NCBI GenBank assembly: GCA_019313725.1
Contig: JAFDAT010000028.1
Span: forward strand, 1 to 22,950
DNA length: 22,950 nt
Direction: 5' to 3'
Source of the DNA: Deltaproteobacteria bacterium
GTDB taxonomy: Bacteria > Desulfobacterota > Desulfobacteria > Desulfobacterales > B30-G6
Shown here: piece by piece, positions 1 through 7,052 of the stretch
Layout of the letters: each line of letters opens with the position of its first letter
Numbering within the stretch: the first letter of the stretch is position 1
Notes under the pieces: model-generated
What the model saw: the letters and a program-made list of their open reading frames with translations, nothing else
What the model was told of the DNA's origin: nothing
The model's database searches: none
Translations under genes and position numbers: made by a program

Positions 1-50
1 GAGTTGATCATATTTTGGAAGCTCTCAGTAAGATCGGTGTTCCCGACTGA
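1..50 (+). CDS. C-terminal end of an unidentified protein (partial)
   Basis: An open frame enters from the left edge, reads VDHILEALSKIGVPD from base 3, and stops at TGA (48-50). The short amphipathic tail looks like a genuine protein C-terminus, but it is too short to name. The next 160 bases before the hydrolase show no further coding signal. This could be a chance frame; I rate it modestly. Confidence 0.35.
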   Translation, partial: VDHILEALSKIGVPD

Positions 51-212
51 TCCTTTACACAATGCTAAGCTTCACGATATTTCCTACCCATGGGGCTATT
101 TGTCTTCAGTGTGGGTTGGTGAAGAATGCCAAGAATTTGAGGTTTGTGTATCGTGGCCTATAGATAAGTAGGACTGTGCTTTGAATTTTCAACTAAACGA
201 TGGGAGAAAAAA

Positions 213-1103
213 TTGTCAACGGTAACTGCAAACGGTATTCAGATTGAATATGATACCTTTGGAGAGCATTCATCACCAGTGTTGCTATTGATTGCTGGCC
301 TTGGAGCCCAAATGATCACGTGGCCAGACGAGTTTTGTACACATATCGCAGATCAAGGTTTGTGTGTGATGCGTTTTGACAATCGAGATGTTGGCCTCTC
401 ATCAAAATTTGGTGAAGCGGAAATGCCTGACATCATGGGAATGGTTGAAATAAAAATTGGTGGTGGTGTGGAAGCACCTTATTTGCTTGTTGACATGGCT
501 AATGATGCTGCCGGATTGTTGGATGCCGTTGGAATCTCAAAAGCTCACATCTGTGGCCGGTCCATGGGTGGTATAATTGCTCAGGGATTTGCTTTAAACC
601 ATACAGATAGAACTCTAAGCCTTACATCTATTTATAGCACAACAGGAAATCCAGATCTCCCAAAAGCTACACCCCAAGCTATGCAGGCATTGATGGATCA
701 AGTACCAGAGGAAAGAGAAGCATATATCGACAATTATGTTGAAGGATATAAGGCATGGGCAGGTAGTGGACTGCCTTTCAATGAAAAATTTTATCGTAAT
801 ATTGCAGCAAAATCATTCGATCGTTGCTTTTATCCACAGGGGGCGGTTCGACAGACAGCGGCTGTTATAGCACAAAATAATAGAACACCATCTCTTGCAA
901 AGCTCGATATTCCAACGCTTGTCGTTCATGGCGATGATGATCCTCTCATTCCTTTGGAGGCTGGTTGGGACACAGCTGACGCAATACCAAATGCTGAACT
1001 TCTAATTATTAAGGGTATGGGGCATGAACTTTCGGAAATGAATAATTATTGGTTAAGAATATCTGATGCCATTGTGAACCATATCAGAAAGGTGACATTA
1101 TAA
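213..1103 (+). CDS. alpha/beta-fold hydrolase
   Basis: A 296-residue alpha/beta hydrolase of the usual length, probably a cytoplasmic esterase/lactonase-like enzyme of unknown substrate. The nucleophile elbow is GRSMGG with Ser117. The oxyanion region is the LIAGLGAQ strand-loop near residues 26-33, and RFDNRDVG (54-61) is the typical post-strand motif. The acid is probably Asp243 in HGDDDPLIP, and the catalytic His is His271 in GMGHE, so the triad is complete. The start is TTG at 213: a GGGAG ribosome site lies at 202-206, and the ATG at 200 is in another frame. There is no signal peptide. It stands alone, with at least 650 bases before the next clear gene, so context gives no pathway. Confidence 0.87.
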   Translation: MSTVTANGIQIEYDTFGEHSSPVLLLIAGLGAQMITWPDEFCTHIADQGLCVMRFDNRDVGLSSKFGEAEMPDIMGMVEIKIGGGVEAPYLLVDMANDAAGLLDAVGISKAHICGRSMGGIIAQGFALNHTDRTLSLTSIYSTTGNPDLPKATPQAMQALMDQVPEEREAYIDNYVEGYKAWAGSGLPFNEKFYRNIAAKSFDRCFYPQGAVRQTAAVIAQNNRTPSLAKLDIPTLVVHGDDDPLIPLEAGWDTADAIPNAELLIIKGMGHELSEMNNYWLRISDAIVNHIRKVTL

Positions 1104-1166
1104 ATATTAGCAAGAAGAGAACAAAGGAAGATATCGAAAAGAGCTACACAACGTAACAGCCCATTA

Positions 1167-1371
1167 CTGTCATAAATCATTAGTCCGAGGGTGGTGACAT
1201 CTACTCATCACCGGTGTAAGGCCCTCCAGAAAGGCTGTGATACCATATTGTCAAGCTGGGTTCTGACTAACACTGCACACAGAACGGACCACAATATATG
1301 GGATTTCAAAATTTCAACAAAAACAAAAGATTTCTGGCATAAATCAATACCCATGAAGTGTGGTGACATCT
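1167..1371 (+). repeat. imperfect direct repeat pair, about 37 nt each
   Basis: The segments 1167-1202 and 1335-1371 resemble each other. Both start CTGKCATAAATCAWTA and end with the identical 12-mer GTGGTGACATCT (1191-1202 and 1360-1371). They are offset by about 168 bases and bracket most of the 115-bp dispersed repeat. They could be ends of a small non-autonomous element or relics of a tandem duplication; the sequence between them and after them is not duplicated. Confidence 0.5.
1234..1348 (+). repeat. dispersed 115-bp intergenic repeat, copy 1
   Basis: This segment matches 6666-6780 over exactly 115 bases with no gap. By hand count about 83 of 115 positions agree. Conservation is concentrated at both ends (GCTGTGATACCATA at the start, a 22-base identical block at 1327-1348) and in the middle (GACCACAATATAT). 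It has no ORF. The conserved-ends pattern suits a small mobile element relic, a recurrent regulatory region or an RNA; the sequence does not decide between them. Confidence 0.7.
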
Positions 1372-1420
1372 GGTACCTTTCCTGTATAATTACCAACCAG
1401 CACGTTGCAGGGTTTTTATC

Positions 1421-1555
1421 GTGAAAATCATCGGCCTGAAAGCATACCGTAAAGGGTACACCGGGTTCCTGGAAAATGAAGAGGCCTATATATTTTTTAA
1501 CACTATCAAGGGCCGGTACAAACTGGTCCAGGCCTATCCGAAAGTGATGATTTGA
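1421..1555 (+). CDS. possible 44-aa small protein or gene remnant
   Basis: From GTG at 1421 to TGA at 1553-1555 the frame encodes 44 residues with a convincingly protein-like make-up: basic and aromatic, containing KAYRKGYTGFLENEEAYIFF and ending LVQAYPKVMI. The frame upstream is closed by TGA at 1364. The ribosome site is weak. I do not recognise the family. It may be the tail of a decayed gene, or of an element linked to the adjacent repeat. Confidence 0.35.
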   Translation: MKIIGLKAYRKGYTGFLENEEAYIFFNTIKGRYKLVQAYPKVMI

Positions 1556-1667
1556 CACTCCAAATTTGCAATTTTCAAATTGGTGGGCTTTAGTTGAAAT
1601 TCACTCAGAATGATCTCCATATAGCCCATAAGGACACTAAAGGGTCTATAAGCGGATCAATATTGTC

Positions 1668-1696
1668 TTGACAAGCTGATGAATATTTATTATCTT
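1668..1696 (+). promoter_or_regulatory. sigma70-type promoter of hipBA
   Basis: A perfect -35 box TTGACA (1668-1673) is followed after 17 bases by TATCTT (1691-1696), a good -10 box. It lies about 60 bases upstream of the hipB start and is the only strong promoter match between the small ORF and hipB. Confidence 0.65.
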
Positions 1697-1712
1697 TGGT
1701 TCACAGAAAGAT
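1692..1712 (+). promoter_or_regulatory. candidate HipB operator (inverted repeat)
   Basis: ATCTTT (1692-1697) and AAAGAT (1707-1712) form a perfect 6-base inverted repeat with a 9-base spacer overlapping the -10 box. HipB-type antitoxins are known to bind dyads in their own promoter, so autoregulation here is a natural inference. The half-sites differ from the E. coli hip operator sequence. Confidence 0.4.
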
Positions 1713-1756
1713 CATTAACATGATTTATGCCCTATATATAAACCAAAAGGAAAATA

Positions 1757-2095
1757 ATGCCAAAGTCCATTATACGCACCTACTCACGCTATAACCGCGA
1801 TGCGTCTGCTTTGCTCGGCGCGTTGATCCGCGAAGCACGCCATGAGCGCAAGCTCACTGCTCAGGAATTGGCCGACCGCGCTGGTATTTCCAGAGGACTG
1901 CTGCAACGCATCGAAAAAGGCAATCTTAAGTGCGAAATCGGAGCCGTGTTCGAAGTGGCAACCATAGTTGGCGTCAAGCTGTTTGATGCCGATGAAAGCA
2001 CGCTGACGAAATACCTACGGCAAACCAAGGAAAAACTGGCGCTCCTGCCAAAGTCTGTTCGAAATAAATCCAAAGCGGTGCGCGATGACTTCTAA
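1757..2095 (+). CDS. hipB: HipB-like XRE-family antitoxin
   Basis: A 112-residue DNA-binding protein with a Cro/C1-type helix-turn-helix at about residues 22-78; the TAQELADRAGISRGLLQRIE core (34-53) carries the two HTH helices. It is predicted to repress its own promoter and to neutralise the HipA kinase encoded directly downstream; its stop codon lies 11 bases inside hipA, so the two are translationally coupled. The start is ATG at 1757 after an AAAGGA site. The basic C-terminal tail (residues 90-112) could contact HipA or DNA. The pair is more GC-rich than the AT-rich flanks, in keeping with acquisition by transfer, but no mobility gene accompanies it. Confidence 0.88.
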   Translation: MPKSIIRTYSRYNRDASALLGALIREARHERKLTAQELADRAGISRGLLQRIEKGNLKCEIGAVFEVATIVGVKLFDADESTLTKYLRQTKEKLALLPKSVRNKSKAVRDDF

Positions 2096-3344
2096 GACGG
2101 AGAAAGAAGCCTTTGTCTGGATATGGCTGCCGGACGAAACCAAGCCCGTCGTGGCCGGGCGGCTTGAAGCTGATAACGGCAATATTCTGTTCAACTACGG
2201 TAAAAGCTACCTGGATCGTACTGGTGATAGCAAACCTGCGATTGCGATTTACAAACCCGAATTGCCGCTTAAGGCAGGGGTGCTGTCCTTACCCGAGGGC
2301 TTGACCATGCCTGGCTGTATCAGAGACGCCGCGCCCGATGCGTGGGGCCGGCGTGTGATTATCAACAAAAAGTTGGGGCTTAAGGGCTCAAGCACAGATA
2401 CAGCCGAGCTGGATGAGTTGACCTACTTGCTGGAGTCTGGTTCGGACCGGATCGGTGCGCTCGATTTTCAGCGTTCCCCTACAGAGTACGTGGCGCGTAC
2501 CGCTACTAACGTCAATATTAAAGAATTGGTTGAATCCGCAGAACGGGTCGAAAAAGGAGTGGCCCTCACGCCGGAACTGGATCAGGCGTTGTTCCATGGC
2601 AGCTCTATCGGCGGTGCTCGTCCTAAAGCCTTAATTCAAGACCAAGGCAAAAAATACGTGGCCAAATTCTCATCCAGTACAGATCTGTACAGCGTCGTTA
2701 AAGCTGAATTCATTGCAATGCGGTTGGCTGAATTAGCCGGACTGAATGCTGCACCGGTAAAGCTGGCTAAAGCGGCAAACAAGGATGTACTTTTGATCGA
2801 GCGCTTTGACCGCGTACCAAAAGGTGAAAAGTGGGCACGAAAGGCCATGGTCTCTGCTCTAACTCTGCTTCAGTTAGATGACATGATGGCGCGGTACGCA
2901 AGCTATGAAGAATTATCAGAAATTATCCGACACCGTTTTACCGATCCGAAGCATACGCTGAAAGAGCTGTTCTCTCGGCTCGTCTTCAATATTCTGTGTG
3001 GCAATACCGACGATCATGCGCGAAACCATGCAGCGTTTTGGGACGGAAAAGCACTGACCCTGACGCCTGCTTATGACATTTGTCCGCAAGGTCGCACAGG
3101 CAATGAAGCCTCACAGGCCATGCTCATATCTGGCGACAACAATTTGAGCCAACTCAAAACGTGCCTTGAGACCGCGCACAACTTCCTTCTTTCTGAGGAA
3201 GAATCCCGCGAAATATTCGGCAACCTGACTGCCACTATCGAACAACATTGGGAAACCGTCTGTGAAGAAGCTGAGTTGAATGAAGTGGATAAGAAACTTC
3301 TTTGGAGACGGCAGTTTCTAAACCCCTATTCGGTTGTGCAATAG
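2085..3344 (+). CDS. hipA: HipA-family serine/threonine kinase toxin
   Basis: A 419-residue HipA-like protein kinase, close to the usual family length. In E. coli HipA phosphorylates glutamyl-tRNA synthetase and induces dormancy; the target of this homologue is unknown. Visible parts are the N-terminal couple_hipA region (about 12-110), the GSSIGGARPK loop (172-181) corresponding to the nucleotide-binding/autophosphorylation loop, the KYVAKF lysine strand (190-195), and LIERFDR (237-243). The catalytic segment NTDDHARNH (307-315) and the metal-binding AYD (329-331) follow. All key kinase residues appear present, so it should be active. ATG at 2085 overlaps the end of hipB. No third gene follows; downstream sequence is weakly coding at best. 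Confidence 0.9.
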   Translation: MTSKTEKEAFVWIWLPDETKPVVAGRLEADNGNILFNYGKSYLDRTGDSKPAIAIYKPELPLKAGVLSLPEGLTMPGCIRDAAPDAWGRRVIINKKLGLKGSSTDTAELDELTYLLESGSDRIGALDFQRSPTEYVARTATNVNIKELVESAERVEKGVALTPELDQALFHGSSIGGARPKALIQDQGKKYVAKFSSSTDLYSVVKAEFIAMRLAELAGLNAAPVKLAKAANKDVLLIERFDRVPKGEKWARKAMVSALTLLQLDDMMARYASYEELSEIIRHRFTDPKHTLKELFSRLVFNILCGNTDDHARNHAAFWDGKALTLTPAYDICPQGRTGNEASQAMLISGDNNLSQLKTCLETAHNFLLSEEESREIFGNLTATIEQHWETVCEEAELNEVDKKLLWRRQFLNPYSVVQ

Positions 3345-3735
3345 GAATTATTTTTGAAAAAGGGAGGGGTCCGCTCTTGACTCTTTTCCCGGAAATGAAA
3401 ATCCCGGTAGGGGGAGCCATGCTCCGCGCCAATATGTGGAACTATGTCGGTAATGATAAATATATCTATCCGGACCGCTACAACCTTTTTTTGATCAGAC
3501 TTGAAAGCTGAACGACATTAAACTCGTAAGATAAACAATAAGAATTTACCCGCAAGAGTCGGCGGTTCCTGCCACCTCTTTCTACACAATATGTTGGGGA
3601 TTAGGCGAATGGTGTAAAACCTCTGATCAACCCATCAACATAATTTGCTGTTCGAAAAATGTTGTGATATTCATGTTATCATAATTGGCCTCTGCCAGTG
3701 ATTATCTCCTCTCCATCAAAAAAAAGAGGGTCATC
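3345..3735. other. intergenic stretch, no confident gene
   Basis: An open frame continues to a stop at 3509-3511 (from the ATG at 3397 it would give 38 residues ending FLIRLES), but the opposite strand is also open, and I recognise neither translation. The rest (3512-3735) has stops in all frames. The leader of the DUF6868 gene lies at its right end. No convincing terminator follows hipA. Confidence 0.4.
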
Positions 3736-3984
3736 ATGAGCATTCAAAAATTAGCGGCATTTTTTATGTGGTGTACCATCATCAACGGTGGCTTACTGGT
3801 CCTCTCGATCATAATAGGCATCAGTGGTCTTGACTTAGTATATAGTGTTCAAGGTAAATTATTCCAGATCCCTCGTGAAGCTTTAAACGTGGCCTATTAT
3901 TCGTTCCTTGGTTTGTACAAAATCGTCTGGCTGGTTTTCAACGCTGTTCCCTACTTAGCTCTGCTGATTATCAGGAAAGAATAG
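3736..3984 (+). CDS. DUF6868-family small membrane protein
   Basis: An 82-residue inner-membrane protein. It starts MSIQKLAAFFMWCTIINGG, has a first membrane helix at about residues 6-30, a short loop with the family-like motif GKLFQIPREALNVAYYSFLG (about 37-56), and a second helix near 58-78 ending with the basic IIRKE. This pattern of two helices joined by a GKLF..EALN..YY loop matches my memory of DUF6868, a family of unknown function. The start is ATG at 3736, seven bases after a GAGG site; earlier in-frame codons have no ribosome site. It appears monocistronic. Confidence 0.75.
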   Translation: MSIQKLAAFFMWCTIINGGLLVLSIIIGISGLDLVYSVQGKLFQIPREALNVAYYSFLGLYKIVWLVFNAVPYLALLIIRKE

Positions 3985-4697
3985 GATCCAATCAGCCAGT
4001 TTAGGCGAAAACCAGGGCCGTGCCGTTTTGGAATAAGTCTTCAATTTACCGTTGCTGATGCCTCCGACTATTCACCACTATGTGACAATTACAGATAACA
4101 TCATAGCACATCACCACTACAATCATTTTCAGCCATGTTGTTTTTTATGTTATCATGAAAAGAATCTTTTCGACGATTTCCTTTTTTTGCAAATTTGTAA
4201 GAAAAATGATATCTGTAACGGCGATCGGGGTCATTAATGTGGTTGATATGTTGAGTGATCACAGGTTTTTCGGGGATTTGTTCTTGCCAGATTACTCCAT
4301 CAATCACAGTTTTCGGTTTGAAGGCTTATTAGCGTAGTCTACAGTTTCGAATTTTGTTCCCCGAACCCAAGATGTTGTGGTCATGAAATATTTATGGTGT
4401 GAATGCCACGATCATGGTATCAGCAATTATATATGGGTGGTGATTGTCTCCATATATCCGCAATATAATGGTATTTAGCATATTATTCACACAATCCCCC
4501 ATAGTCTTCCGATGGCACACGGCTTGACAATATACCACATTGTATTACTTTGACAATATGATGTGGAATGCCTTTCTGTGTTTTGATTTGCCAATACCAG
4601 TTATACATTAACATTAACCCGATATTTTCTCTTCTAATCGGCTGCAATCAATAATGGGTTGAATTGCCTCTATAAGTAATCTGTGAAGGAGGGTATT
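3985..4697. other. long AT-rich intergenic stretch
   Basis: About 710 bases with only short, mutually overlapping open frames on both strands (for example 4155-4337 plus and 4101-4307 minus), neither having a ribosome site or recognisable protein. The right part carries a direct repeat of TTGACAATAT (4524-4533 and 4550-4559) in front of the lipoprotein gene. Nothing else was identified. Confidence 0.5.
4524..4559 (+). promoter_or_regulatory. direct repeat TTGACAATAT x2 upstream of the secreted protein gene
   Basis: The 10-mer TTGACAATAT occurs at 4524-4533 and 4550-4559, start-to-start 26 bases. Each contains a perfect -35-like TTGACA, but neither is followed by a good -10 at 16-18 bases. 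It may be a tandem regulator site or degenerate promoters for the gene starting at 4698. Confidence 0.3.
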
Positions 4698-5564
4698 ATG
4701 ATAAAAAATGGAATCCTGAAAAGTTTGAAATTTATTACGATTATATTTACCATTGGCATAGCTTCAGTCTTCATGCTCAGTTGTAGTGGGAGTAGTGGGG
4801 GGGATGATGGTAACGACAATGATGGTGCGAACACCGCCCCCAAATCTTATACAGCGAGCGGAACATATACTTATAACTCAAATACCGGTGAATTGACGAC
4901 TAACTTCACAACATCAGACTTTCCAACTTGCGGGCCCAAGGTCGGTGTTGACACCATTACCGTTGATTCAATAACCGCAACAACCATGACCTGGGATGAA
5001 GGTGAAGATGGTGAGATAAAATGGACAAGAGATAGTGGGACGAGCGGTAACATTGTTGGAACGTGGGATTTTGTTGATGAATATGGAAATACATACGAGG
5101 CTAATATAGATGATGATGGTTCAGTGCTTGTAATTGGGGAAATCATCAATTGTGGCGATGATGCGCAGGATCCCGGAACTGATGATGACAATGAAGATCC
5201 AGAGGCAACCGGTGCTACGGGCACTTGGTCCTTGTCCATCGTGAATGATTTAGATTCAAGAGTAACTAATACTGACTGTGATATAGATGCAACTGAGACC
5301 GATGTGTTGGAATTTACTGAAAATAATAGTACCTTCACATTTACAACCGAAGATGGCCACATGTTTGCTGGAGGAATAATTGGCAATGTATATACCTATA
5401 CTGGTACATGGGAGGATGAGGGTGCTACATTCACAGCAAGCGGGACTTTCACGCTCAATGCATCATTAAACAGCTTTACGGGATCGGGAGCTGTTAACGC
5501 TGTACAAGGAACTGATTTTTGTATATGGGGTCAGACCTTAAACGGAACAAGGCAAGGTAGCTAA
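4698..5564 (+). CDS. acidic exported protein, probable lipoprotein, unknown function
   Basis: A 288-residue exported protein. Residues 1-28 form a basic/hydrophobic signal ending FMLSC with Cys29 as the likely lipidated residue; the lipobox has Met instead of Leu at -3, so it is imperfect. After it come an Asp/Gly-rich linker (30-45), a beta-rich domain to about 155, a second acidic linker with runs of Asp (about 155-175), and a second beta-rich Ser/Thr/Gly domain to the end. Four cysteines after the signal, two per half, could form disulfides. The real start is ATG at 4698, five bases after AAGGAGG; an earlier GTG (4683) would overlap that site. I do not recognise the family; a cell-surface or outer-membrane lipoprotein is inferred. 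Confidence 0.72.
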   Translation: MIKNGILKSLKFITIIFTIGIASVFMLSCSGSSGGDDGNDNDGANTAPKSYTASGTYTYNSNTGELTTNFTTSDFPTCGPKVGVDTITVDSITATTMTWDEGEDGEIKWTRDSGTSGNIVGTWDFVDEYGNTYEANIDDDGSVLVIGEIINCGDDAQDPGTDDDNEDPEATGATGTWSLSIVNDLDSRVTNTDCDIDATETDVLEFTENNSTFTFTTEDGHMFAGGIIGNVYTYTGTWEDEGATFTASGTFTLNASLNSFTGSGAVNAVQGTDFCIWGQTLNGTRQGS

Positions 5565-5890
5565 AAAGTAGAGTTGGTCGTTTTAGACAGCAGATAGTCG
5601 AACTGGGCAATCAAGATCATAAAGTTTGGCTATCTGCAATTTTTGGTTCCAATCCCATACCACGTCCGGCTAATCGTTAATTTAGAACAGAAGCCCCTGG
5701 ACAAACCCTGGTTCTTTACGGGCTACAGCTTCATTAAAGTTGATCTTAAACCACTGGTAAACCTGTGATGTTATGCATAGGACACATAAAAGATAAAGCC
5801 TGTTTGAATCTCACCTGTCATGGTAACGAATTATCAAAATATCTAAATTTGTTCCCGTATAATTCATTACAAATTGATAAGGAGGTAGAT
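5565..5890. other. intergenic stretch with a coding-like fragment
   Basis: On the minus strand, about 5760 down to 5680, one frame reads VYQWFKINFNEAVARKEPGF and stops soon after at a TAA. The composition is strongly protein-like, but there is no start and only about 27 residues, so it may be the tail of a decayed gene, perhaps from a mobile element. Near the left end GCAGATAG (5590-5597) and CTATCTGC (5630-5637) form an inverted repeat followed by AATTTTT, a possible weak terminator for the upstream gene. Confidence 0.35.
5590..5643 (+). terminator. possible weak terminator after the 4698 gene
   Basis: Perfect 8-base arms GCAGATAG/CTATCTGC are separated by 32 bases and followed by AATTTTT. 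The loop is long for a rho-independent terminator, so this is tentative. Confidence 0.25.
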
Positions 5891-6499
5891 ATGCTCAAAC
5901 CGCGTAATATCAACTTAAAGTTGATAATAATTCTACTGACAAGTATATTATTTTTCATTTCTGGAGCGGTTCTGGCTGATGAAGTTACGGATTCAATAGA
6001 AGAAGCTATAGAATACTATACCGAAGGTGATTTTGTTGAAGCCGCCAGTAGCCTTGATTATGCTTCTCAGCTAATACGTCAAAAGCGAAGCGGCAGCTTG
6101 GAGAGTTTTTTACCTGAACCATTGGCAGGTTGGTCTGCAAAGGATGTTGAATCTCAGGCTACGGGTGGAGCATCCATTGGTGGGATGATATCAGCAAAAA
6201 GGGTTTATCGCATGGAACAAAGTCAAATAACAATTGAAATATTTACTGATTCTCCCATGCTTCAATCGATGGTTATGATGTTTTCAAACCCTGCCTATGC
6301 ATCAGCTGACGGTGGAAAACTGACGAAAATTGAGAAGCAGAAGGCCGTTATCAAGTACAAGCCCTCAAGCAAAAATGGGGAAATCAATATCGTTGTTGCA
6401 AAAAAATACCTTGTGACTGTCAAAGGTCGAAAAATCAATGAATCAGATTTAGTTGATTATGCATCGGCAATCGATTACAAAAAGCTAAAAAAGTTTTAA
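5891..6499 (+). CDS. exported protein of unknown function with N-terminal helical repeat
   Basis: A 202-residue periplasmic protein. Residues 1-29 are a signal peptide (basic start, hydrophobic ILLTSILFFISGAV, cleavage after LA). The mature N-terminus (about 32-60) has a TPR-like helical pair, EAIEYYTEGDFVEAASSLDY. Then comes a domain opening with FLPEPLAGW, with a Gly-rich ATGGASIGGM loop and a stretch FTDSPMLQSMVMMFSNP; I have seen similar unnamed exported proteins in Proteobacteria but cannot assign a function. ATG at 5891 follows an excellent GGAGG site (5881-5885), so an upstream in-frame ATG (5765) is rejected. It ends in a basic KKLKKF tail. Confidence 0.75.
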   Translation: MLKPRNINLKLIIILLTSILFFISGAVLADEVTDSIEEAIEYYTEGDFVEAASSLDYASQLIRQKRSGSLESFLPEPLAGWSAKDVESQATGGASIGGMISAKRVYRMEQSQITIEIFTDSPMLQSMVMMFSNPAYASADGGKLTKIEKQKAVIKYKPSSKNGEINIVVAKKYLVTVKGRKINESDLVDYASAIDYKKLKKF

Positions 6500-6513
6500 C
6501 TTAAATATAAGTT

Positions 6514-6528
6514 ATTGATCCGATCAAT
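6514..6528 (+). repeat. perfect short inverted repeat
   Basis: ATTGATC-C-GATCAAT is a perfect 7-base inverted repeat with a single central base, 15 bases after the preceding stop codon. It could be a protein-binding dyad; it has no T-run to be a terminator. Confidence 0.3.
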
Positions 6529-6665
6529 CTATCAAAATAATCTTATTGGGATACTGCAGAGCGCTAAAAATAACGTTTTTATATAATATGGGGCATCAAG
6601 ATAGAATTACAGCATTCCGTTAAAGATGACTCCAGCTTATCAACGGATATGACCGGCCCTGAGAA

Positions 6666-6780
6666 GCTGTGATACCATACTTTCAAGACAGATCCTGCCT
6701 CTCATCGTGAAAAGTACAGACCACAATATATAGGGATTTTTATTATCAAGAGATATTGAAGATTTCTGGCATAAATCAAT
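6666..6780 (+). repeat. dispersed 115-bp intergenic repeat, copy 2
   Basis: Gap-free partner of 1234-1348 in the same orientation, about 72% identical by hand count. Identical blocks lie at its start (6666-6679), middle and end (6759-6780). It stops six bases short of the DUF2892 stop codon, so it lies in the convergent space between two genes. Confidence 0.7.
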
Positions 6781-6786
6781 TTTATT

Positions 6787-6975
6787 TTACGATTTTTTGC
6801 ACGTCGAGATCCCCAGCATCGCATAGGGCGGACACCAGCCGATGATTCCGGTCGAGAGAGGCACTATACCTATAAGCCCCCAAGGAGATTGCGGGCCGAC
6901 AACCGTTAAAGACAATATAGCAAGACCTACGACTATTCTTACAATCCGTTCAATATTTCCGATATTTTTTTTCAT
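6787..6975 (-). CDS. DUF2892 (YgaP-like) membrane protein
   Basis: A 62-residue inner-membrane protein with the DUF2892 pattern: MKKNIGNIERIVRIVVGLAI at the N-terminus, a first helix at about 11-28, a Trp-Gly turn, a second helix at about 31-47, and the closing signature GWCPPYAMLGIST. The family occurs alone or fused to rhodanese domains (YgaP); here it stands alone. Its role is unknown, with suggestions of sulfur or membrane stress biology from family context. A strong AAGGAGG site precedes the ATG (6973-6975 read on the minus strand). It lies downstream of the large surface-protein gene on the same strand, 77 bases away. Confidence 0.88.
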   Translation of the reverse strand: MKKNIGNIERIVRIVVGLAILSLTVVGPQSPWGLIGIVPLSTGIIGWCPPYAMLGISTCKKS

Positions 6976-7052
6976 GATTGTTCCTCCTTATAATCTCGGG
7001 CAAATCATATTTTGAGAGCATTCGCAGGATTTCCGCCTTCGCAGAAATAACT

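Larger units (their letters stand above)
1104..1756. other. intergenic stretch with repeats and a possible small ORF
   Basis: About 650 bases separate the hydrolase from hipB. The stretch contains one copy of a dispersed 115-bp repeat (1234-1348), a shorter imperfect direct repeat (1167-1202 and 1335-1371) with an identical 12-base core, and a possible 44-codon ORF (1421-1555). An AT-rich hairpin (about 1559-1581) follows, and then the hipBA promoter. Longer open frames on either strand here lack ribosome sites and protein-like composition. Confidence 0.6.

Noticed and set aside
1208..1558. 116-codon open frame on the minus strand over the repeat
   Set aside because: No ribosome site; it crosses the non-coding 115-bp repeat and the more protein-like plus-strand ORF at 1421.
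4101..4337. Overlapping 60-68 codon open frames on both strands
   Set aside because: No ribosome site, no recognisable family, and each is a shadow of the other in AT-rich DNA.
5765..5890. N-terminal extension of the secreted protein from ATG 5765
   Set aside because: The excellent ribosome site and signal peptide fix the start at 5891; the extension is not protein-like.
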